A stretch of 58,738 nucleotides of DNA from Xenorhabdus eapokensis. GTDB taxonomy: Bacteria; Pseudomonadota; Gammaproteobacteria; Enterobacterales; Enterobacteriaceae. Each line of letters begins with the position of its first letter. Position 1 is the first letter of the stretch. Shown in pieces: positions 31,720 through 41,902 of the stretch. Under the pieces are notes generated by a model that was not told where the DNA came from, searched no databases, and saw only the letters and a list, made by a program, of their open reading frames with translations. Location: NCBI RefSeq assembly GCF_001908105.1, contig NZ_MKGQ01000002.1, forward strand, positions 246,093 to 304,830, read 5' to 3'. Both the position numbers and the translations under genes were made by a program.

Positions 31720-32268
31720 ATGAATAACATTGATCATAATCGCCGAAAGTGGCTCGGTATAAGTTTGGCTGCATTGGGTTTTAGTTTATTACCTCAATCA
31801 GCTTTGGCGGCGTTGACAACGCCACGTCCGCGAATTTTACGTTTTGATAACCTGCATACCGGAGAAAAACTCAAAGCAGAATTTTTTGATGGTCATCGAT
31901 ATAATAAGTCTGAATTATCTCGACTGAATTATTTATTCCGCGATTTTCGTCAAAATAAGGTTAAAACCATTGACCCGAAATTATTCGATCAAATTTATTT
32001 ATTACAAATGATGATGGGAATAAATAAGCCTGTCCAATTAATTTCAGGCTATCGTTCTCAGGCGACAAATAATATGTTGCGCCATGCCAGTGGTGGAGTG
32101 GCAAAACATAGTTACCATACCCGTGGGAAAGCAATGGATTTCCACATTGATGGTGTCCAGCTCGCACATATTCGTAAGGCGGCACTAAAAATGCGGGCAG
32201 GGGGAGTAGGATTTTATCCAAAGAGTAATTTTATTCATATTGATACAGGTCCGGTCAGGACGTGGTAA
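31720..32268 (+). CDS. ycbK: YcbK, DUF882/M15-type murein endopeptidase homologue
   Basis: This exported protein has the DUF882 (peptidase M15A-like) fold; the E. coli homologue is a murein DD-endopeptidase (MepK) that cleaves crosslinks. The 182-residue product has a twin-arginine signal (NRRKWLGISLAALGFSLLPQSALA, residues about 7-30). The zinc-site residues lie in SGYRSQATNNMLRH, SYHTRGKAMDFHI and FIHIDTGPVRTW. It is the same length as E. coli YcbK. It stands between ldtD, which makes 3-3 crosslinks, and gloC; gloC follows at 45 bp and is likely cotranscribed. Confidence 0.93.
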   Translation: MNNIDHNRRKWLGISLAALGFSLLPQSALAALTTPRPRILRFDNLHTGEKLKAEFFDGHRYNKSELSRLNYLFRDFRQNKVKTIDPKLFDQIYLLQMMMGINKPVQLISGYRSQATNNMLRHASGGVAKHSYHTRGKAMDFHIDGVQLAHIRKAALKMRAGGVGFYPKSNFIHIDTGPVRTW

Positions 32269-32313
32269 TCTTATTACCAACAATAAGTCTTGATTGTGGA
32301 GTGAAATAGTGTA

Positions 32314-32946
32314 ATGAAATACCACATTATCCCCGTTACGATGGCGATGCAAAATTGCACATTGATTTGGTGTGAAGAAACTCAGGAAGCGGCGATTGTT
32401 GATCCTGGTGGTAATGCTGAACAACTTATCGCTGAGATAGAGCGTCGTGGGTTGAAACTCACCCAAATTTTGCTGACGCATGGTCACTATGATCATGTAG
32501 GGGCTACTGTCGAAGTCGCGAAGCATTTTGATGTGCCTGTTTACGGGCCACATAAGGGAGATGCATTTTGGATAGAAGGTTTGGAGATCCAATGCCAAAT
32601 GTTTGGTGTTGAGCCATGTCCCTCTTTTACGCCAGATCGTTGGTTGGATGAAGGCGATACACTGAAAATTGGCAGTATCGAGCTATCCGTTTTACATTGT
32701 CCGGGGCATACACCAGGGCATATTATCCTGACTAACCACACCGATAAAATCGTTTCAATGGGAGATGTGTTGTTTAAGGGGAGTATTGGTCGCACTGATT
32801 TTCCGGGCGGAAATTATGATGTATTGATTCAATCTATTAAGGAAAAGGTATTGCCATTGGGGGACGAGTATCAATTCATACCTGGTCATGGTCCAATGTC
32901 AACATTAGGACATGAACGGAAAACCAATCCGTTCTTACAGGATTAA
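32314..32946 (+). CDS. gloC: Type II hydroxyacylglutathione hydrolase GloC
   Basis: This cytosolic metallo-beta-lactamase-fold thioesterase hydrolyses S-lactoylglutathione in methylglyoxal detoxification (YcbL in E. coli). The 210-residue product has the dinuclear metal motif THGHYDHVG near residue 55, [10 protein letters not shown] near residue 128, and the terminal FIPGHGP. A GGAG ribosome binding site precedes the ATG. It follows ycbK closely and is convergent with aspC; a shared hairpin lies in between. Confidence 0.94.
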   Translation: MKYHIIPVTMAMQNCTLIWCEETQEAAIVDPGGNAEQLIAEIERRGLKLTQILLTHGHYDHVGATVEVAKHFDVPVYGPHKGDAFWIEGLEIQCQMFGVEPCPSFTPDRWLDEGDTLKIGSIELSVLHCPGHTPGHIILTNHTDKIVSMGDVLFKGSIGRTDFPGGNYDVLIQSIKEKVLPLGDEYQFIPGHGPMSTLGHERKTNPFLQD

Positions 32947-32993
32947 TCGCAAACATTTTTCTTGCCTTAAATAGATGTTCGGGTAAAGAAGAT

Positions 32994-33018
32994 AAAAGCC
33001 GCTTTGTCAGCGGCTTTT
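32994..33018 (-). terminator. Terminator of aspC
   Basis: AAAAGCCGCT (32994-33003) and AGCGGCTTTT (33009-33018) form a 10-bp stem with a 5-nt loop. On the minus strand it continues into TTTTATCTTCTTT, so it mainly ends aspC; it may also stop gloC from the other side. Confidence 0.8.
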
Positions 33019-33035
33019 GGGAAATTCAGATGAGA

Positions 33036-34226
33036 CTAGAGTACTGCAACGATAGCTTCACACAGAGGAACCATATTCTCCAGTGTCAGACCCGCTACGT
33101 TGATACGGCCAGAGCTGACCGCGTAAATACCATACTCTTCACGCAGGCGATCGACTTGTTCTTTAGATAATCCACTGAATGAGAACATACCATTCTGGGC
33201 GCTAATAAAGCTAAAGTCTTGCTGCGCCCCTTTTTCTTGCAAGGTGTTTACAAATAGTTGGCGCATACGCTGAATGCGTTCGCGCATGGTTGCCAATTCC
33301 TGAACCCATTCGGCTTTCAAGTCATCATTGGACAAAATGGTGGTAACAACGGAAGCACCGTGTGCTGGTGGGTTGGAGTAGTTGGTACGCACAATAGATT
33401 TTGCCTGGCTGAATGCTTTTTCTGCGGTATCGCTGTCCGTTGCAACGATAGTGCAAGCGCCAACACGTTCATTGTACAAACCAAAGTTTTTGGAATAAGA
33501 GCTGGCAACGATTAACTCATTGTGGTTTCTGGTAAAAATACGCAGACCTTCGGCATCTTCATCCAATCCCTTAGCAAAACCCTGGTAAGCAAAGTCGAAT
33601 ACTGGCAACCAGCCATTTGCAGCAGATAAGTCTGCCAGCTTCTGCCACTGTTCAGCAGTTGGATCGATACCTGTTGGGTTATGGCAGCAGCCATGCAGCA
33701 GAACAACATCACCGGCTTGCGCTTCAGACAAACTTGCCAGCATCCCATCGAAATTCAGGGCGTGATTTTCTGCATCGTAATAATTGTATTCGCGGATCTC
33801 TAAACCCGCGCTGGAGAAAACGCCTTTATGGTTTGGCCAGGTTGGGTTGCTGATCCAGACACGCTTTGCATCAGTCTGTTTAGCGATAAAGTCAGCGGCA
33901 ATGCGCAGTGCGCCGGTTCCGCCTGGGCTTTGTACCGTACGGGCACGTTTGTCAGTGACGATAGGGCTGGTTTTGCCGAAAAGCAGTTCCTGAGTAACAC
34001 GGCCAAATTCAGGTAATCCACTAATTGCCAGATAGTTTTTGGTAGTTTCGTTTTCCAGCAGGAACTTCTCTGCTTTTTTAACGGTAGTCAGAACAGGGGT
34101 TTTACCTGTTTCGTCTTTGTAGACTCCGATACCCAGGTTAATTTTATTTTCACGGGGATCTGCTTTAAAGCTATCCGCTAAACCAAGAATCGGGTCGGCA
34201 GGCGCTGCTGTGATTTTTTCAAACAT
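33036..34226 (-). CDS. aspC: Aspartate aminotransferase
   Basis: This PLP enzyme interconverts aspartate/2-oxoglutarate and oxaloacetate/glutamate. The 396-residue product equals the E. coli length. The PLP lysine is in [15 protein letters not shown] near residue 246, and the substrate arginine motif [13 protein letters not shown] is close to the C-terminus. It is downstream of the porin gene on the same strand but has its own leader (34227-34393). Confidence 0.98.
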   Translation of the reverse strand: MFEKITAAPADPILGLADSFKADPRENKINLGIGVYKDETGKTPVLTTVKKAEKFLLENETTKNYLAISGLPEFGRVTQELLFGKTSPIVTDKRARTVQSPGGTGALRIAADFIAKQTDAKRVWISNPTWPNHKGVFSSAGLEIREYNYYDAENHALNFDGMLASLSEAQAGDVVLLHGCCHNPTGIDPTAEQWQKLADLSAANGWLPVFDFAYQGFAKGLDEDAEGLRIFTRNHNELIVASSYSKNFGLYNERVGACTIVATDSDTAEKAFSQAKSIVRTNYSNPPAHGASVVTTILSNDDLKAEWVQELATMRERIQRMRQLFVNTLQEKGAQQDFSFISAQNGMFSFSGLSKEQVDRLREEYGIYAVSSGRINVAGLTLENMVPLCEAIVAVL

Positions 34227-34393
34227 TTTTTTGATTCCAAGACTCGGAGAGTTAAGCCCAAAATAAGTGATACGTCGCTCAGGGTAACCTTAAGGAATCC
34301 ATTTGCCAACCACTTGTAGCAAAAAGAATAAAATCTTGTGAAGTAGTTTACGGAGTGAAAAAAAGAACCTGAAAAAACAAAGAAATAAAACGT

Positions 34394-34421
34394 AAAAAGC
34401 AGCGCCGAAGCGCTGCTTTTT
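34394..34421 (-). terminator. Terminator of the porin gene
   Basis: AAAAAGCAGCG (34394-34404) and CGCTGCTTTTT (34411-34421) form an 11-bp stem with a 6-nt loop, continuing into TTTTTACGTTTTA on the minus strand. Confidence 0.85.
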
Positions 34422-34469
34422 CTGAGATAAATGTGTTTAACTTTTCGTTAAACAGTTTATCAGCAGTAA

Positions 34470-35576
34470 TTAGAACTGATAAGTCAGGCCAACACCGAAT
34501 ACGTTGCGAGCGTTTGCATCGCCCCCTTCGTTTTTGTCCAACAGGTTGATTTTGTAATCAACATAGGTAGACAGGTTTTTGTTAAAGTAGTAGTAAGTAC
34601 CTACAGAAACATATTTAACCAGATCAGCGCTGTAGCGTTTTTCACCTTCACCCAGTTCTTTACCTTTAGATTGAACGTAAGCCAGAGATGGTTTCAGGCC
34701 AAAATCAGAGAACAGGTATTGTGCAACCACTTCAAAGTTCTGAGTTTTGTTAGCGATACCTTCCACTTTCTTACCATCAAACAATGCTGAACCTGGGGTC
34801 ATATTACGGGTTTCGCCGTACATTGCTGCCAGGTATACGTTGTAAGCATCGTATTTAGCACCGATGTTCCATGCTTCAGCACGTTCGCCTTTAGCATATC
34901 CATCATTCCACTGACCATTTGCACGAGTAGAATTAGCGTAAGAAGCACCAACAGTGATACCGTAACCTACTTTATAAGTAGTTGCCAGACCGTAGCCATC
35001 GCCATTTGCTGTAGCGCCACTACGTTTATTTTTAGTACGCTCGCTGTTTTGACCTTGGTATTGCAGGGCAAAGTTCAGACCGTCAACCAGACCGAAGAAA
35101 TCAGTGTTGCGGTAAGTCAACAGGCCAGTAGCACGGCCAGTCATGTAGTTATCAGTGTGAGCCATGGAATCGCCACCGAAGATTGGCAGTACGTCAGTCC
35201 ATGCGTTGATGTCATAGTTTACGCCGTAGTTACGGCCGTAATCCAGTGAACCGTAGTTAGCAAATTTCAAACCAGCGAAAGCCAGACGAGTAGCAGTATC
35301 TGCACCATCAGCTTCTGTACCCTTAGCCTTCAGGTTGTATTCCCAACGACCAAAGCCAGTCAGTTGGTCAGAGATCTGGGTTTCGCCTTTGATGCCGATA
35401 CGCGCATAAGAATTGTCGCCATCTTCGCCGCTTCTTTCGTCAGCGATCTGGTGACGAACGTCTACTTTACCGTACAGATCCAGTTTATTGCCATCTTTGT
35501 TAAAAATTTCAGCCGCGTTTGCTGTACCAGCAGCCAGCAGAGCTGGAATTACCACTGCAAGAATATTGCGTTTCAT
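34470..35576 (-). CDS. ompF: OmpF-family general porin
   Basis: This trimeric 16-strand outer-membrane beta-barrel passes small hydrophilic solutes. The frame is open from 35591, but the family start [21 protein letters not shown] at 35576 follows the conserved GAGGG ribosome binding site and gives 368 residues. The signal peptide ends at ANA (about residue 21) and the mature start is [16 protein letters not shown]. The protein ends in the terminal aromatic of GVGLTYQF that the BAM complex recognises. Position between asnS and aspC equals that of E. coli ompF; in Xenorhabdus the porin at this position is called OpnP. OmpR sites and the MicF-type leader are conserved upstream. Confidence 0.95.
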   Translation of the reverse strand: MKRNILAVVIPALLAAGTANAAEIFNKDGNKLDLYGKVDVRHQIADERSGEDGDNSYARIGIKGETQISDQLTGFGRWEYNLKAKGTEADGADTATRLAFAGLKFANYGSLDYGRNYGVNYDINAWTDVLPIFGGDSMAHTDNYMTGRATGLLTYRNTDFFGLVDGLNFALQYQGQNSERTKNKRSGATANGDGYGLATTYKVGYGITVGASYANSTRANGQWNDGYAKGERAEAWNIGAKYDAYNVYLAAMYGETRNMTPGSALFDGKKVEGIANKTQNFEVVAQYLFSDFGLKPSLAYVQSKGKELGEGEKRYSADLVKYVSVGTYYYFNKNLSTYVDYKINLLDKNEGGDANARNVFGVGLTYQF

Positions 35577-35679
35577 TATTATTACCCTCATTGGTGTTAT
35601 CTAGACACCTGCCACTGCCAGAAATAGAACACTAAAAAATTTTGGAACTATTTGTGGGTCTCGAGTGTCTTATTAGTCG
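35577..35679 (-). promoter_or_regulatory. porin mRNA leader with conserved MicF-target-like segment
   Basis: The leader of about 100 nt carries GGCAGTGGCAGGTGTC followed by TGAGGGTAATAA before the ATG. From memory these two blocks match the E. coli ompF leader, where the antisense RNA MicF pairs. Conservation this strong outside a coding region suggests the same small-RNA control. The micF gene itself is not in the window. Confidence 0.6.
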
Positions 35680-35780
35680 GCGACCAGTTTTCCATTGGAA
35701 ATGAATTTTATCTACCCTCAAAATGCTACAAAAGCACAGAATCAGTAACAAAGTGAAAATAGATGTTTCAAAATGTAAAT
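35680..35780 (-). promoter_or_regulatory. porin promoter with three tandem OmpR sites
   Basis: Reading the minus strand from 35780 downward, three consecutive ~20-bp blocks match the layout of the E. coli ompF F1, F2 and F3 OmpR sites. They are ATTTACATTTTGAAACATCT (35761-35780), ATTTTCACTTTGTTACTGAT (35741-35760), and TGCTTTTGTAGCATT within 35722-35740. GGGTAGATAAA and AATGGAAAACT, the -10 region near 35686-35691, follow. The predicted start is near 35679. Confidence 0.65.
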
Positions 35781-35821
35781 ATCAGGGAACTTTTTTAGTG
35801 TGCTTTTCGCTATAAAATAAA

Positions 35822-35845
35822 AAAAGCCAACTTTTGTTGGCTTTT
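35822..35845 (-). terminator. Terminator of asnS
   Basis: AAAAGCCAAC (35822-35831) and GTTGGCTTTT (35836-35845) form a 10-bp stem with a 4-nt loop, followed on the minus strand by TTTTATTTTA, 39 nt after the asnS stop. Confidence 0.85.
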
Positions 35846-35884
35846 CATTGGATTGATTTTTGGCTCGTTTATTGAGCTAATTCA

Positions 35885-37285
35885 TTAGAAACTTGCATTT
35901 CTTGGTGTCCGTGGGAATGGAATAACGTCACGAACGTTGGATACGCCAGTAACATAAGCGACCAAACGCTCAAAGCCTAAACCGAAACCGGCATGAGGGA
36001 CGGTGCCGTAACGACGCAGATCACGATACCACCAGTAATCTTCTTTATTCAGTCCCATTTCTTCCATACGCTGATCCAGCATATCCAGACGCTCCTCACG
36101 CTGGGAACCACCGATAATTTCACCGATGCCTGGAGCCAATACATCCATTGCCGCAACGGTTTTGCCATCTTCGTTCATGCGCATATAGAAAGCTTTGATG
36201 TCTTTTGGATAGTTTTTCATGATCACTGGCGCCATAAAATGTTGCTCTGCCAGATAACGCTCATGCTCCGATGCCAAATCCACACCCCAGAAAACAGGGT
36301 TTTCAAATTGCTGGCCACAATTTTCCAGAATTTCTATTGCATCGGTGTAATCCAACTGAACGAAATCTGAATCAACGAATTTTTCCAGACGAGTGATAAC
36401 TTCACTATCAACGCGTTCTGCAAAGAAAGCCAGATCATCAGCACGCTCTTCTAATGCAGCTTTGAAAACATATTTCAGCATTTCTTCTGAGAGTTTGGCG
36501 ATATCATTCAGATCGGCAAATGCCACTTCTGGCTCAACCATCCAAAACTCTGCCAAGTGGCGGCTGGTATTGGAATTTTCTGCGCGGAAAGTGGGCCCGA
36601 AGGTATAGATTTTGCTCAATGCACAAGCATAGGCTTCACCGTTCAACTGGCCGGAGACAGTAAGGAAAGCTTCACGGCCGAAAAAGTCCTGACTGAAATC
36701 CACTTCGCCCTTATCTGTGCGTGGCAAGTTTTGCAGATCCAAAGTGGAAACGCGGAACATTTCACCAGCACCTTCTGTATCTGATGCGGTAATCAGTGGA
36801 GAGGATACCCAGAAGAAGCCTTTTTCATGGAAAAAACGATGCAGGGCTTGGGCCAGTGTATGACGAACACGGGCAACTGCGCCGATCAAATTGGTGCGTG
36901 GGCGAAGATGGGCCACTTCACGCAGGTATTCAATACTGTGGCGTTTGGCCGCCATTGGGTAAGTATCCGGATCATCAACCATGCCAACAACAACGACTTT
37001 AGTGGCCTGCAATTCAAAATCCTGTCCTTTACCTTGCGATTCCACCACTGTACCGGTGATTTCGACAGAACAGCCCGTGGTTAAATGTAATATTTCATCC
37101 TGATAATTAGGTAAATTATTATTAACGACGGCCTGTAATGGATTAAAGCAGGAACCGTCATAGACGGCGAGGAACGAGATACCAGCTTTAGAATCTCTCC
37201 TTGTACGTATCCAACCGCGAACGGTGACTTCGTTGCCAACCGGAACCCGGCCTTGCAGTACATCGACTACAGGCGCTACGCTCAT
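35885..37285 (-). CDS. asnS: Asparaginyl-tRNA synthetase
   Basis: This class IIb synthetase charges tRNA-Asn. The 466-residue product has the N-terminal OB-fold anticodon-binding domain ([26 protein letters not shown], about residues 18-45). Class II motif 2 is [21 protein letters not shown] near residue 215, and motif 3 is [12 protein letters not shown] near the C-terminus. It equals the E. coli length. Terminated before the porin promoter; upstream is pncB on the same strand with a 220-bp spacer. Confidence 0.98.
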   Translation of the reverse strand: MSVAPVVDVLQGRVPVGNEVTVRGWIRTRRDSKAGISFLAVYDGSCFNPLQAVVNNNLPNYQDEILHLTTGCSVEITGTVVESQGKGQDFELQATKVVVVGMVDDPDTYPMAAKRHSIEYLREVAHLRPRTNLIGAVARVRHTLAQALHRFFHEKGFFWVSSPLITASDTEGAGEMFRVSTLDLQNLPRTDKGEVDFSQDFFGREAFLTVSGQLNGEAYACALSKIYTFGPTFRAENSNTSRHLAEFWMVEPEVAFADLNDIAKLSEEMLKYVFKAALEERADDLAFFAERVDSEVITRLEKFVDSDFVQLDYTDAIEILENCGQQFENPVFWGVDLASEHERYLAEQHFMAPVIMKNYPKDIKAFYMRMNEDGKTVAAMDVLAPGIGEIIGGSQREERLDMLDQRMEEMGLNKEDYWWYRDLRRYGTVPHAGFGLGFERLVAYVTGVSNVRDVIPFPRTPRNASF

Positions 37286-37444
37286 AAATTTCTCTCTTTT
37301 TTATATAGTGGATTAATAACTAGATAGATTTACCAAATACTCCTGAATTCAGGAGCAGATCGCCTATCTTACTTGTCATCTCTCAGGAAACAAGAGGAAA
37401 TTGCGGGTCTTAATGAGGAAACAGGGGGAAAAGTTGTGTTTTTA

Positions 37445-37477
37445 TTTGCGTAACCAACATGAAGCCGGTTACGCAAA
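37445..37477. repeat. 11-bp inverted repeat between pncB and asnS
   Basis: TTTGCGTAACC (37445-37455) and GGTTACGCAAA (37467-37477) are exact complements with an 11-nt loop, 28 nt after the pncB stop. Neither strand has a T-run after it, so it is not a standard intrinsic terminator. It may still define the pncB 3' end. Confidence 0.5.
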
Positions 37478-37505
37478 AGATAATTAGCCTGTTATGCCGT
37501 TTTTT

Positions 37506-38720
37506 CTATACCACTTTCTCTATATCAGGAATGTCGAATGCCCGACGTAACCTATTGACAAACTCATCATCTTCACAAATGGTTTTCCCGGGGCTATCCG
37601 ACAGTTTTGCCACGGGTTTACCATTGCATTCGACAAGTTTGATAACAATATTCAGGGGTTTTATGCCCGGAATATTACAGGTCAGTCGTGTACCAATGCC
37701 GAAAACAACATTAATTCTCTTGTGGAAATGGTGATACAGTGCCAGTGCTTTTTGCAGATCCAAACTGTCAGAGAACACCAATGTTTTCGTCATTGGAACG
37801 ATACCCAGTGATTGGTAATGGGCTATCGCTTTTTCACCCCATTCAATAGGATCACCTGAGTCATGGCGCAAGCCCCGGTAGGCAGTTGCTAATGGTTTGT
37901 CAAAATCTCGCAGAAAAGCATCCATTGTGATGCAGTCAGTCAGGGCGATGCCTAACTGGTTTGGATACTCATTCAGCCAGGTTTGCAGCGCTGCTCTCTG
38001 GCTATTGGCAAGTTCCGGGCTAATTTGTTGGTGAGCCTGAAACCATTCATGGGCTTGTGTGCCGAGGGGAGGGAGATCAAGCTGTTCCGCCAGTTGATAA
38101 TTACTGGTTCCAATAAAATAAGGGAAGCTATTTTTTAACTCATTGATAATGGCATATTGCACGGCGTGTGAAAAACGACGGCGCGTACCAAAATCCATTA
38201 ATTTAAAACCGGATAGATCGATATTTTTTTCCGCGGCGTCTTTGTAAAACAGCTCAATCAGTTTTCTCAACTGAATAACGGCGCTTTCAGGTGTTATTTC
38301 AGGTGAGCGATGACGATGAACCAATTCACTGATTAGGGCAAGTAAGGGCACTTCCCACAAGATAACTTCGTGCCATAAACCGGAAATGCGAATGGCTAAT
38401 TGCCCTTCATGGGTAACAGAAATTTCGACTTGTTTAGGATTAAAACGAAACGTTTTACACCAGTTCAGGTAATCCTCTTTAAAGAACGGGAGGCGAGAAA
38501 GATAATCAACTTCGCGTTCTGTCAATGCTAAGTCTGCCATCATGTCAATTTGATGACGTAATGGCTCGGCGTATTCTCCGAGCCGTTCATCACCACGGCA
38601 ACGAAATTCGGCAACAACAGGAATATTGTTGTAATGGTGGTACACTGCTTGTTGCATGTGAAACTTATAGGCATCAGTATCAAGCAGTGATTTGATAATC
38701 GGGGTAGCGTCTAAAGTCAT
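37506..38720 (-). CDS. pncB: Nicotinate phosphoribosyltransferase
   Basis: PncB makes nicotinate mononucleotide from nicotinate and PRPP in NAD salvage. The 404-residue product has the phosphorylated histidine in GLRHDSGDP near residue 225 and the phosphate-binding [10 protein letters not shown] near residue 345. It is divergent from pepN. In E. coli the ssu sulfonate operon lies between pncB and pepN; it is absent here. No NadR box was recognised upstream. Confidence 0.97.
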   Translation of the reverse strand: MTLDATPIIKSLLDTDAYKFHMQQAVYHHYNNIPVVAEFRCRGDERLGEYAEPLRHQIDMMADLALTEREVDYLSRLPFFKEDYLNWCKTFRFNPKQVEISVTHEGQLAIRISGLWHEVILWEVPLLALISELVHRHRSPEITPESAVIQLRKLIELFYKDAAEKNIDLSGFKLMDFGTRRRFSHAVQYAIINELKNSFPYFIGTSNYQLAEQLDLPPLGTQAHEWFQAHQQISPELANSQRAALQTWLNEYPNQLGIALTDCITMDAFLRDFDKPLATAYRGLRHDSGDPIEWGEKAIAHYQSLGIVPMTKTLVFSDSLDLQKALALYHHFHKRINVVFGIGTRLTCNIPGIKPLNIVIKLVECNGKPVAKLSDSPGKTICEDDEFVNRLRRAFDIPDIEKVV

Positions 38721-38891
38721 GGCGCGTCAGGCATCCTCGCGGAGCATATTCGTGTCAGCTAAATCGATAAAGTCGGGAAAGTATACCGTGACTATTGGGT
38801 TATTGAAGCTATATAGCGACATATATTTTCCCGAATCTAAAGATTAAGGTTAATCCGTTTATAGATAATATCATGTTAAATGAGATATGAG

Positions 38892-38919
38892 ATGACAATT
38901 AGCACGAAAGTACTAATAT
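38892..38919 (+). promoter_or_regulatory. Candidate pepN promoter
   Basis: ATGACA (38892-38897) and TAATAT (38914-38919) with a 16-bp spacer form a reasonable sigma-70 promoter, about 120 nt before the pepN ATG. It lies in the 326-bp divergent spacer shared with pncB, which otherwise holds only AT-rich sequence and the short upstream ORF at 39004-39069. Confidence 0.4.
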
Positions 38920-39003
38920 GCTGACCACATCATTTATACTTTTATTTAATAAGTTATTAACATCCAAAAAAAGAGACTTATTGATTGAAAGGAAGATTTC
39001 TCT

Positions 39004-39069
39004 ATGGCAGCGTTTAGGTTTTTAAAAATAATGGAAAAGGTTCCCTATGATACAACAGCGACTCGTTAA
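39004..39069 (+). CDS. Possible 21-codon upstream ORF overlapping the pepN start
   Basis: ATG at 39004 has a strong AAAGGAAG ribosome binding site at 38988-38995, better than that of pepN itself. It encodes a 21-residue peptide (MAAFRFLKIMEKVPYDTTATR) and stops at 39067-39069, 23 nt inside pepN in another frame. It could be a leader that couples or limits pepN translation, or it could be chance. No homologue is known to me. Confidence 0.35.
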   Translation: MAAFRFLKIMEKVPYDTTATR

Positions 39070-41665
39070 ACACCGTCTGGACTATAAAGCACCAGATTAC
39101 ACAATTACCAATATTGATCTCGATTTTGAGTTGAATGCTGAAAAAACAACGGTGACGGCAATCAGTCAGGTAAAACGTCAGGCTAATGACATTACCCCAT
39201 TGGTTTTGGATGGAGAAAATCTCACGTTAAAAGGCATCTATATAGATGATAAAGCGTGGGAGCATTATCAGGAACAGGATGGAAAGTTGCTGATTGAACA
39301 AATTCCAGCCCAGTTTACCCTGAAAATTGTGAATGAAATCAACCCAGCAACCAATACAGCCCTTGAGGGACTGTATGTGTCTGGCGATGCCTTGTGTACC
39401 CAGTGTGAGGCAGAGGGATTCCGTCACATCACTTATTATTTGGATCGTCCAGATGTTCTGGCTTGCTTTACTACTCGTATTACTGCGGATAAATCCAAAT
39501 ATCCGTTTCTGCTTTCCAATGGTAACCGTATTGAACAAGGAGAGCTGGAAGATGGGCGTCATTGGGTAAAATGGCAGGATCCGTTCCCAAAACCGGCTTA
39601 CTTGTTCGCATTGGTTGCGGGGGATTTTGATGTCCTGCGTGACACGTTTGTGACCCGCAGTGGCCGTGAGGTTGCACTGGAATTATTTGTTGATCGGGGC
39701 AACTTGGATCGGGCTGACTGGGCCATGACATCGTTGAAAAACTCAATGAAATGGGATGAAACTCGCTTTGGTTTGGAGTATGACCTTGATATTTATATGA
39801 TCGTCGCCGTTGATTTCTTCAATATGGGGGCGATGGAAAACAAAGGATTGAATGTCTTTAATTCCAAATATGTTCTGGCAAAAACAGAAACAGCGACTGA
39901 CGAAGACTATCTTGCTATTGAAGCTGTGATCGGACATGAATATTTCCATAACTGGACCGGAAACCGCATTACCTGTCGTGACTGGTTCCAGTTAAGCCTG
40001 AAAGAGGGGCTGACAGTATTCCGTGATCAGGAATTCAGTTCTGATCTAGGTTCCCGTTCGGTTAACCGTATCAAGAACGTACGTGTTATGCGTTCTGCAC
40101 AATTTGCCGAAGATGCTGGCCCTATGGCTCATCCTATCCGTCCTGATCAAGTGATGGAAATGAATAACTTCTATACGTTGACCGTCTATGAAAAAGGCGC
40201 GGAAGTGATTCGGATGATCCACACTTTATTAGGTGAAGAACAATTTCAGGCGGGTATGCAGCTTTATATCCACCGTCATGATGGTAGCGCGGCGACCTGT
40301 GATGATTTTGTTCAGGCGATGGAAGATGCTTCCAACGTCGATTTGACCCTTTTCCGCCGCTGGTATAGTCAATCAGGGACACCAGTGCTGACAGTTCGTG
40401 ACGAATATGATGCCGAAAAACAACAATATATTTTGCATGTCAGTCAAATGACACCGTCAACGGCAGATCAGAAAGAGAAACAACCGTTGCACATTCCTTT
40501 GGATATTGAACTGTATGATACACAAGGAAGAGTGATTCCGCTGCGTCGTAATGGTCAGCCTGTGCATCATGTTTTAAATGTTATTAATGCAGAGCAATCA
40601 TTTGTCTTTGATGAAGTTCCATCACAGCCTGTTCCTTCTTTACTGCGTGAGTTTTCTGCACCAGTGAAATTGGATTATCCTTACAGTGACGAGCAACTTT
40701 CATTCTTAATGAAACATGCGCGTAATGAGTTCTCCCGTTGGGATGCGGCGCAGACATTGTTAACCAACTATGTGAAACTGAATGTTGTCCGTCACCAAAA
40801 ATCTTTGCCACTGGAATTGCCAATGCATGTCATTGATGCTTTCCGTGCTGTATTGTTGGATAAAGATATCGATCCGGCTCTGGCGGCATTGATCTTGACC
40901 CTGCCGTCTGAAAATGAAATGGCAGAACTGTTTACGGTGGTAGATCCGAAAGCTATCCATGATGTTATTCGTGCCATGACAAAGGCACTGGCTAGTGAAA
41001 TGGTGGACGAGTTTTCCGCGGTTTATCACAGTCTCCAGACGGGGGCATACCGTATAGAGCATAAGGATATTGCAAAACGTGACCTGCGTAATACCTGCCT
41101 CTACTATTTGGCCTTTATTGATAGCACCGAATTGGCAGATAAGTTAGTGGCGGCACAATATTATCACGCTGATAACATGACTGACAGTATCGCGGCTTTA
41201 TCTGCGGCTGTATCTGCTGAATTGCCTTGCAGTTATCAATTAATGGATGAATTTGATCAGCGCTGGCATCAGGATGGTTTGGTTATGGATAAATGGTTCA
41301 GGCTGCAAGCAACCAATCCCGCCTTCGATGTGCTTGATAAAGTTCGTGGCTTGATGAAACATCGTTCTTTCAGTTTGAGCAATCCAAACCGTGTTTACTC
41401 ACTGTTGAGAATATTCTTTGGCAAAAATGCCGTGGCTTTCCACGCTGAAAATGGTAGTGGTTATCAATTTTTGGTGGAAGTGCTGACTGAACTGAATAGC
41501 CTAAATCCGCAAGTAGCATCACATTTGATTGATCCATTGATTCGTCTGAAACGTTATGATGAGAAACGGCAGATTTTGATGCGTGCGGCACTGGAACAGT
41601 TAAAAGGATTAGAGAACTTATCTGGTGATCTGTTTGAAAAGATCACCAAAGCACTTGAAAGTTAA
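39047..41665 (+). CDS. pepN: Aminopeptidase N
   Basis: This M1-family zinc aminopeptidase is the main broad-specificity aminopeptidase in the last steps of cytosolic protein breakdown. The 872-residue product has the exopeptidase motif GAMENKGLN near residue 262. The zinc motif HEYFHNWTGNR, near residue 298, is followed by the third ligand in LKEGLTVF. The length is within two residues of E. coli PepN. Its ribosome binding site (AAGG at 39036-39039) is modest. A strong terminator follows. Confidence 0.98.
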   Translation: MIQQRLVKHRLDYKAPDYTITNIDLDFELNAEKTTVTAISQVKRQANDITPLVLDGENLTLKGIYIDDKAWEHYQEQDGKLLIEQIPAQFTLKIVNEINPATNTALEGLYVSGDALCTQCEAEGFRHITYYLDRPDVLACFTTRITADKSKYPFLLSNGNRIEQGELEDGRHWVKWQDPFPKPAYLFALVAGDFDVLRDTFVTRSGREVALELFVDRGNLDRADWAMTSLKNSMKWDETRFGLEYDLDIYMIVAVDFFNMGAMENKGLNVFNSKYVLAKTETATDEDYLAIEAVIGHEYFHNWTGNRITCRDWFQLSLKEGLTVFRDQEFSSDLGSRSVNRIKNVRVMRSAQFAEDAGPMAHPIRPDQVMEMNNFYTLTVYEKGAEVIRMIHTLLGEEQFQAGMQLYIHRHDGSAATCDDFVQAMEDASNVDLTLFRRWYSQSGTPVLTVRDEYDAEKQQYILHVSQMTPSTADQKEKQPLHIPLDIELYDTQGRVIPLRRNGQPVHHVLNVINAEQSFVFDEVPSQPVPSLLREFSAPVKLDYPYSDEQLSFLMKHARNEFSRWDAAQTLLTNYVKLNVVRHQKSLPLELPMHVIDAFRAVLLDKDIDPALAALILTLPSENEMAELFTVVDPKAIHDVIRAMTKALASEMVDEFSAVYHSLQTGAYRIEHKDIAKRDLRNTCLYYLAFIDSTELADKLVAAQYYHADNMTDSIAALSAAVSAELPCSYQLMDEFDQRWHQDGLVMDKWFRLQATNPAFDVLDKVRGLMKHRSFSLSNPNRVYSLLRIFFGKNAVAFHAENGSGYQFLVEVLTELNSLNPQVASHLIDPLIRLKRYDEKRQILMRAALEQLKGLENLSGDLFEKITKALES

Positions 41666-41679
41666 TAAATAAGTTCGTT

Positions 41680-41717
41680 AACAAACCCCGTTGTTATTTT
41701 AAACGGGGTTTGTTTTT
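41680..41717 (+). terminator. Terminator of pepN
   Basis: AACAAACCCCGTT (41680-41692) and AACGGGGTTTGTT (41702-41714) form a 13-bp stem with a 9-nt loop, ending in a T-run to 41717. Strong intrinsic terminator. Confidence 0.9.
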
Positions 41718-41833
41718 GCCGGCTTGTTTTGGCCTGCCTATTAGAGAGGGCTTTTTTGTTTACTCATATAATGGTAAATTAGCGTTCTCTTCCTGCTACA
41801 ACAGCGCAGCAATTATATATGTATGAGATTGCG

Positions 41834-41839
41834 TATAAT
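41834..41839 (+). promoter_or_regulatory. Candidate -10 of pyrD
   Basis: A perfect TATAAT lies 63 nt before the pyrD ATG, preceded by TGCG. No good -35 was found. A PurR operator, known for E. coli pyrD, was not recognised. Confidence 0.4.
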
Positions 41840-41902
41840 TCAAAATGTATAACTGACCATTCTCACGTAAAGACAATCATAAAGAACAGTAGGTTAATTT
41901 AA

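Noticed and set aside
37445..37477. Intrinsic terminator for pncB at the 11-bp inverted repeat
   Set aside because: No T-run follows on either strand, so it is listed as an inverted repeat only.
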